A DNA stretch of 8,959 nt, from the NCBI GenBank assembly GCA_002730675.1, contig PCAV01000109.1:3727-12685 (forward strand). Reading direction: 5' to 3'. This DNA is from Rhodospirillaceae bacterium. Its GTDB lineage: Bacteria > Pseudomonadota > Alphaproteobacteria > Thalassobaculales > Thalassobaculaceae. The position numbers and the translations under genes were made by a program. Positions within the stretch are counted from its first letter, which is position 1. Every line of letters starts with the position of its first letter. Under the pieces are notes generated by a model. It was given only the letters and a program-made list of their open reading frames with translations, was not told the DNA's origin and searched no databases. This document shows, in pieces, positions 6,491 through 8,959 of this stretch.

Positions 6491-7660
6491 ATGAATAAAA
6501 AACCGCTAGATGGGATTAAGGTTCTCGACTTAGGTCAGGGCGTAGCTGCCCCTTATTGTGGCCTTTTATTAGCACAATATGGAGCCGAAGTTATAAAGGT
6601 TGAGCCAATAAATGGTGATTGGGCAAGGGGCTTAGGAGCGCCGAAGGGAGATCAAACAGCCTACTCTATTTATTATAATCTTGGAAAGAAAGGCATAGCT
6701 GTTGATTTGAAGACAAAAGAGGGTCTCGATGTCATTCTTAAATTAGCGTCCAATAGTGATGTTGTTTTAGAAAACTTCCGACCAGGAGTTGTGGACCGTT
6801 TAGGGATTGGTTTTGAGGACGTGAGAGCGCTCAATTCTAAAGTGCTATATGCATCTGTAAGTGGCTTCGGCCAAACGGGACCGTACTCTGATCGGCCAGG
6901 TTCAGATACGGTTCTACAAGCTTTTTCTGGACTTGTATCTCTCAATCGCGATAAAGATGATATTCCACAAAAAGTTGGGACTATCGCCGTCGACGTCATT
7001 ACAGGTCTTTGTGCCTTCCAAGCTGTTTCCATGGAACTCTTCGGAGGGGTACGTGAGGCAAAACTTTTAGACCTCAGTTTGTTGCAGTCGGCAGCTAATC
7101 TTCTAGCTCCTAATATAGCTGATTTTTTTATTAGTGATGGTCCCCCTGTCTTACTGAATGTTCCCGCAGGAACATATCAAACCAGCGATGGCTGGATCGC
7201 CGTTACTCTCGTCAAAGAGGAGCAATTCGCGAACTTATGCAAAATTATTAAAGAACCCAATTTGGCTGGCGATCGAAGGTTTGGTAGTTTCAAAAAACGA
7301 GCGAAAAATAAGCACATTCTAATGGAAATAATCCAATCCAAAATAAAATCGAAAACGAGTAATGAATGGTTAAAGCTTTTTACCGAAGAGGGCATATTAA
7401 CCAGTCCGGTTAATAGTCTAGGCGATTGGTTAAAAGATCCTCACGTAAACGCAATAAATGCTTATTCTGAAATTAATCAGCCGCACCTTGGAAACATACC
7501 GATCGCTTCTTTGCCAGGGGGCATTCCTTTGAAAGGAATTGCTCCAGGTATAGGTTCAAATACAGAAGAGATTTTAAGCTCAAATGGATTTTCAAAAAAA
7601 GATATTGGCGACTTAATTTCCAAAAAAATTATCTTCGATTCGGAGGCTGAAGATGAATGA
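6491..7660 (+). CDS. CaiB/BaiF-family (class III) CoA-transferase
   Basis: Encodes a 389-residue cytoplasmic enzyme of family III, normally about 380-430 residues and working as an interlocked dimer. It moves CoA between carboxylic acids through aspartyl anhydride and aspartyl-CoA-type intermediates. Diagnostic features are the N-terminal LDGIKVLDLGQGVAAPYCG (6-24), GAEVIKVEP (31-39), NLGKKGIAVDLK (63-74), ENFRPGV (94-100), SVSGFGQTGPY (122-132), and the catalytic aspartate, most likely Asp168 in the VDVITG segment. The following arm, usually R-x-x-G-x-G-Q-x-V-D-x-S, is compressed to GGVREAKLLDLS (185-196). Donor and acceptor acids cannot be assigned from sequence; the family includes formyl-, carnitine-, succinyl- and mesaconyl-CoA transferases. 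The ribosome binding site is weak (ATAGGT directly before the ATG), but the start fits family alignments. It is the first gene of a module with the MaoC and dehydrogenase genes. Confidence 0.92.
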   Translation: MNKKPLDGIKVLDLGQGVAAPYCGLLLAQYGAEVIKVEPINGDWARGLGAPKGDQTAYSIYYNLGKKGIAVDLKTKEGLDVILKLASNSDVVLENFRPGVVDRLGIGFEDVRALNSKVLYASVSGFGQTGPYSDRPGSDTVLQAFSGLVSLNRDKDDIPQKVGTIAVDVITGLCAFQAVSMELFGGVREAKLLDLSLLQSAANLLAPNIADFFISDGPPVLLNVPAGTYQTSDGWIAVTLVKEEQFANLCKIIKEPNLAGDRRFGSFKKRAKNKHILMEIIQSKIKSKTSNEWLKLFTEEGILTSPVNSLGDWLKDPHVNAINAYSEINQPHLGNIPIASLPGGIPLKGIAPGIGSNTEEILSSNGFSKKDIGDLISKKIIFDSEAEDE

Positions 7661-8141
7661 CACATTTGAACCTGAAAATCATAAATATCCAGCATCATTG
7701 TTCTTTGAAGATTTAAGGGTTGGAGAGACGTATTATATACCGTCTAGAACCCTATCAGATGCAAATTTCGCTGCTTTTCAATTGGCTTCCGCAGACAATC
7801 ATCCTATTCACTACGATATAGAATATTGTAAAAATAGAGGCTATCCAAATCTTTTAGCCCATGGCTTTCAGGTGCTTATACAGACCGCGGCAGGAGCAGG
7901 TAATTTTGCTCACCTCATAAGTGACTCGCTTGTCGCTTTTGTCGAACAATCGAGCAATTTTATAGCACCCGTATTTTCAGGAGATACAGTTTACCCTGAG
8001 TTGGAAATTTCAGAGTTGCTCGCGCAAAACACGACGGGAATAGTGACCGTTAACTCGAGAGTGCATAATCAAAGAAAAGAGCTTGTCCTAGAGGGTATTC
8101 AAAAATATGTCGTTCGAAAAAGGTCTAGTAATGGTAATTAA
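7653..8141 (+). CDS. MaoC-type (hotdog-fold) enoyl-CoA hydratase / 3-hydroxyacyl-CoA dehydratase
   Basis: A 162-residue single-hotdog protein; the start overlaps the CoA-transferase stop by 8 bp. GGAGG at 7642-7646, six nucleotides before the ATG, is the strongest ribosome binding site in this module and fixes the start. The hydratase-2 signature is present as SADNHPIHYD (46-55), with the predicted catalytic pair Asp48 and His53. The usual D-x-N-P-x-H reads D-N-H-P-I-H here, a variant I recall in other MaoC proteins. LLAHGF (67-72) and PVFSGDTVYPELE (106-118) complete the pattern of the family. Such proteins reversibly add water to 2-enoyl-CoA or remove it from 3-hydroxyacyl-CoA esters, usually as dimers. 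The tight coupling to a CoA-transferase suggests that the acid activated upstream, or its product, is the substrate. The actual substrate is unknown; a mesaconyl/methylmalyl-CoA type reaction is one possibility. Confidence 0.88.
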   Translation: MNDTFEPENHKYPASLFFEDLRVGETYYIPSRTLSDANFAAFQLASADNHPIHYDIEYCKNRGYPNLLAHGFQVLIQTAAGAGNFAHLISDSLVAFVEQSSNFIAPVFSGDTVYPELEISELLAQNTTGIVTVNSRVHNQRKELVLEGIQKYVVRKRSSNGN

Positions 8142-8198
8142 GCGCGCAGAACTCTTCAATAATTTCCTATATAAATTAAAAATAGAAGTGGGCTATTC
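8142..8198 (+). other. Short spacer between the MaoC gene and the dehydrogenase gene
   Basis: 57 nt, A/T-rich in the middle, with no hairpin or clear promoter. The only signal is a GAAGTGGG ribosome binding site at 8185-8192 for the next gene. Cotranscription across this gap is plausible. Confidence 0.5.
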
Positions 8199-8959
8199 AT
8201 GAACATAGGCTTTATAGGACTTGGAACAATGGGGGCGGGAATGGCTTCAAATCTCTCAAAAGGTGGATATACCTTGATTGTTCATGACATCCTAAAGGGG
8301 GCGGCGGCACCATTTTTGTCGAATAATGCTTATTGGGCTGACACGCCCAGAGAAGTAGCAGAAAAATGTGAAGTTATTTGTCTATCTTTACCCGGGCCTA
8401 CCGAAGTTAGCAGTGTAGCATATGGCGTGAATGGTTTGCTTGATGGAATTCAGACCGATGGAACTGTTTTTGATCTTTCAACAAATTCGCCAACCGTCAT
8501 TCGAGAAATAGGGGATAAATTTCAAGCTAGGGGAGCCCATTTTCTAGATGCCCCTGTGAGTGGTGGGCCAACTGGTGCTCTGTCGGGAAAACTTGCGCTT
8601 TGGGTTGGTGGTAATCAGCAGATATTCGAGAAATACAAGTCCATTTTACAAACAATGGGGGATCAAGTTGCATACATTGGGCCGATCGGAGCAGGTTCGG
8701 TGGCAAAACTTGTTCATAATTGTGCGGGTTACACAATACAGACGGCGATAGGAGAAGTTTTCACTATGGGCGTTAAGGCAGGAGTTGAGCCACTGGCGCT
8801 TTGGGACGCAATTAGGCAAGGGGCTTTAGGCCGTCGCCGAACATTCGACGGTTTATCTCAACAGTTTTTGCCGGATAGCTATGACCCACCTGCCTTTGCA
8901 CTTAAGTTAGCTCACAAGGATGTGTCTCTTGCGACACGATTAGCGAAAGAGGTTGGAGT
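8199..8959 (+). CDS. 3-hydroxyisobutyrate dehydrogenase-family NAD(P)-dependent oxidoreductase, 3'-truncated
   Basis: The frame opens at ATG 8199 and runs without a stop to the right edge, giving 253 complete codons. From memory the family is about 290-300 residues, so roughly 40-50 are missing. The N terminus is a Rossmann fold with the dinucleotide loop GFIGLGTMG (4-12), and Asp30 ends beta2 (VHD), which favours NAD over NADP, though weakly. Further beta-hydroxyacid dehydrogenase hallmarks are SLPGPTEV (63-70), DLSTNSP (92-98), substrate loop DAPVSGG (117-123), and GSVAKLVHN (166-174) with the catalytic Lys170 and Asn174. The late AHKDVSLA (238-245) carries the conserved Lys-Asp pair. The family interconverts 3-hydroxy acids and their semialdehydes (3-hydroxyisobutyrate, tartronate semialdehyde, 3-hydroxypropionate and others). 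The GRRRTFDGL segment (211-219) does not tell me the substrate. The neighbours suggest a role in the same organic-acid pathway as the CoA-transferase. Confidence 0.9.
   Translation, partial: MNIGFIGLGTMGAGMASNLSKGGYTLIVHDILKGAAAPFLSNNAYWADTPREVAEKCEVICLSLPGPTEVSSVAYGVNGLLDGIQTDGTVFDLSTNSPTVIREIGDKFQARGAHFLDAPVSGGPTGALSGKLALWVGGNQQIFEKYKSILQTMGDQVAYIGPIGAGSVAKLVHNCAGYTIQTAIGEVFTMGVKAGVEPLALWDAIRQGALGRRRTFDGLSQQFLPDSYDPPAFALKLAHKDVSLATRLAKEVG

Noticed and set aside
6279..6491. 70-codon plus-strand open frame ending at the CoA-transferase start
   Set aside because: It overlaps the GNAT gene start antisense, crosses the promoter region, and encodes a lysine-rich low-complexity peptide typical of chance translation of A-rich DNA.

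Overview
The window looks like an AT-leaning alphaproteobacterial chromosome segment (composition judged by eye, not counted). The lineage call rests on the Aap/Bzt-type amino acid transporter, a set best known from Rhizobium (aapJQMP) and Rhodobacter (bztABCD), and on the bacterial SseA-type sulfurtransferase. A marine or free-living heterotroph would fit, but that is inference. Genes are densely packed. I saw no RNA genes, insertion sequences, CRISPR arrays or phage genes.

Region 1 (1-4321, plus strand) is an ABC uptake operon for polar L-amino acids. It holds the C-terminal part of the periplasmic binding protein AapJ (its start lies outside the window), the permeases AapQ and AapM, and the ATPase AapP. 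A perfect 12-bp stem-loop lies between aapJ and aapQ. It probably helps make the binding protein more abundant than the membrane components. aapQ and aapM abut, or overlap if aapM uses an upstream TTG start.

Region 2 (4358-6348, minus strand, convergent with aapP) is a three-gene unit transcribed right to left: a GNAT acetyltransferase, an SseA-type 3-mercaptopyruvate sulfurtransferase with an intact CGSGVTA loop, and a second, unrelated GNAT. The first two are 8 nt apart, with the sulfurtransferase ribosome binding site touching the upstream stop codon, so the unit is likely cotranscribed.

Region 3 (6491-8959, plus strand, divergent from region 2) is an acyl-CoA module: a class III (CaiB/BaiF) CoA-transferase, a single-hotdog MaoC-type enoyl-CoA hydratase/dehydratase overlapping it by 8 bp, and a 3-hydroxyisobutyrate-dehydrogenase-family oxidoreductase that runs off the right edge. 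Together they could activate an organic acid as its CoA thioester, hydrate or dehydrate it, and oxidise or reduce a hydroxy acid/semialdehyde pair. The substrate cannot be read from the sequence. The 142-nt divergent intergenic region carries a plausible sigma70-type promoter for this module.

Nothing resembles a defence system or a new mobile element. The most open questions are the substrate of the region 3 module and the reason for the GNAT-SseA-GNAT grouping.
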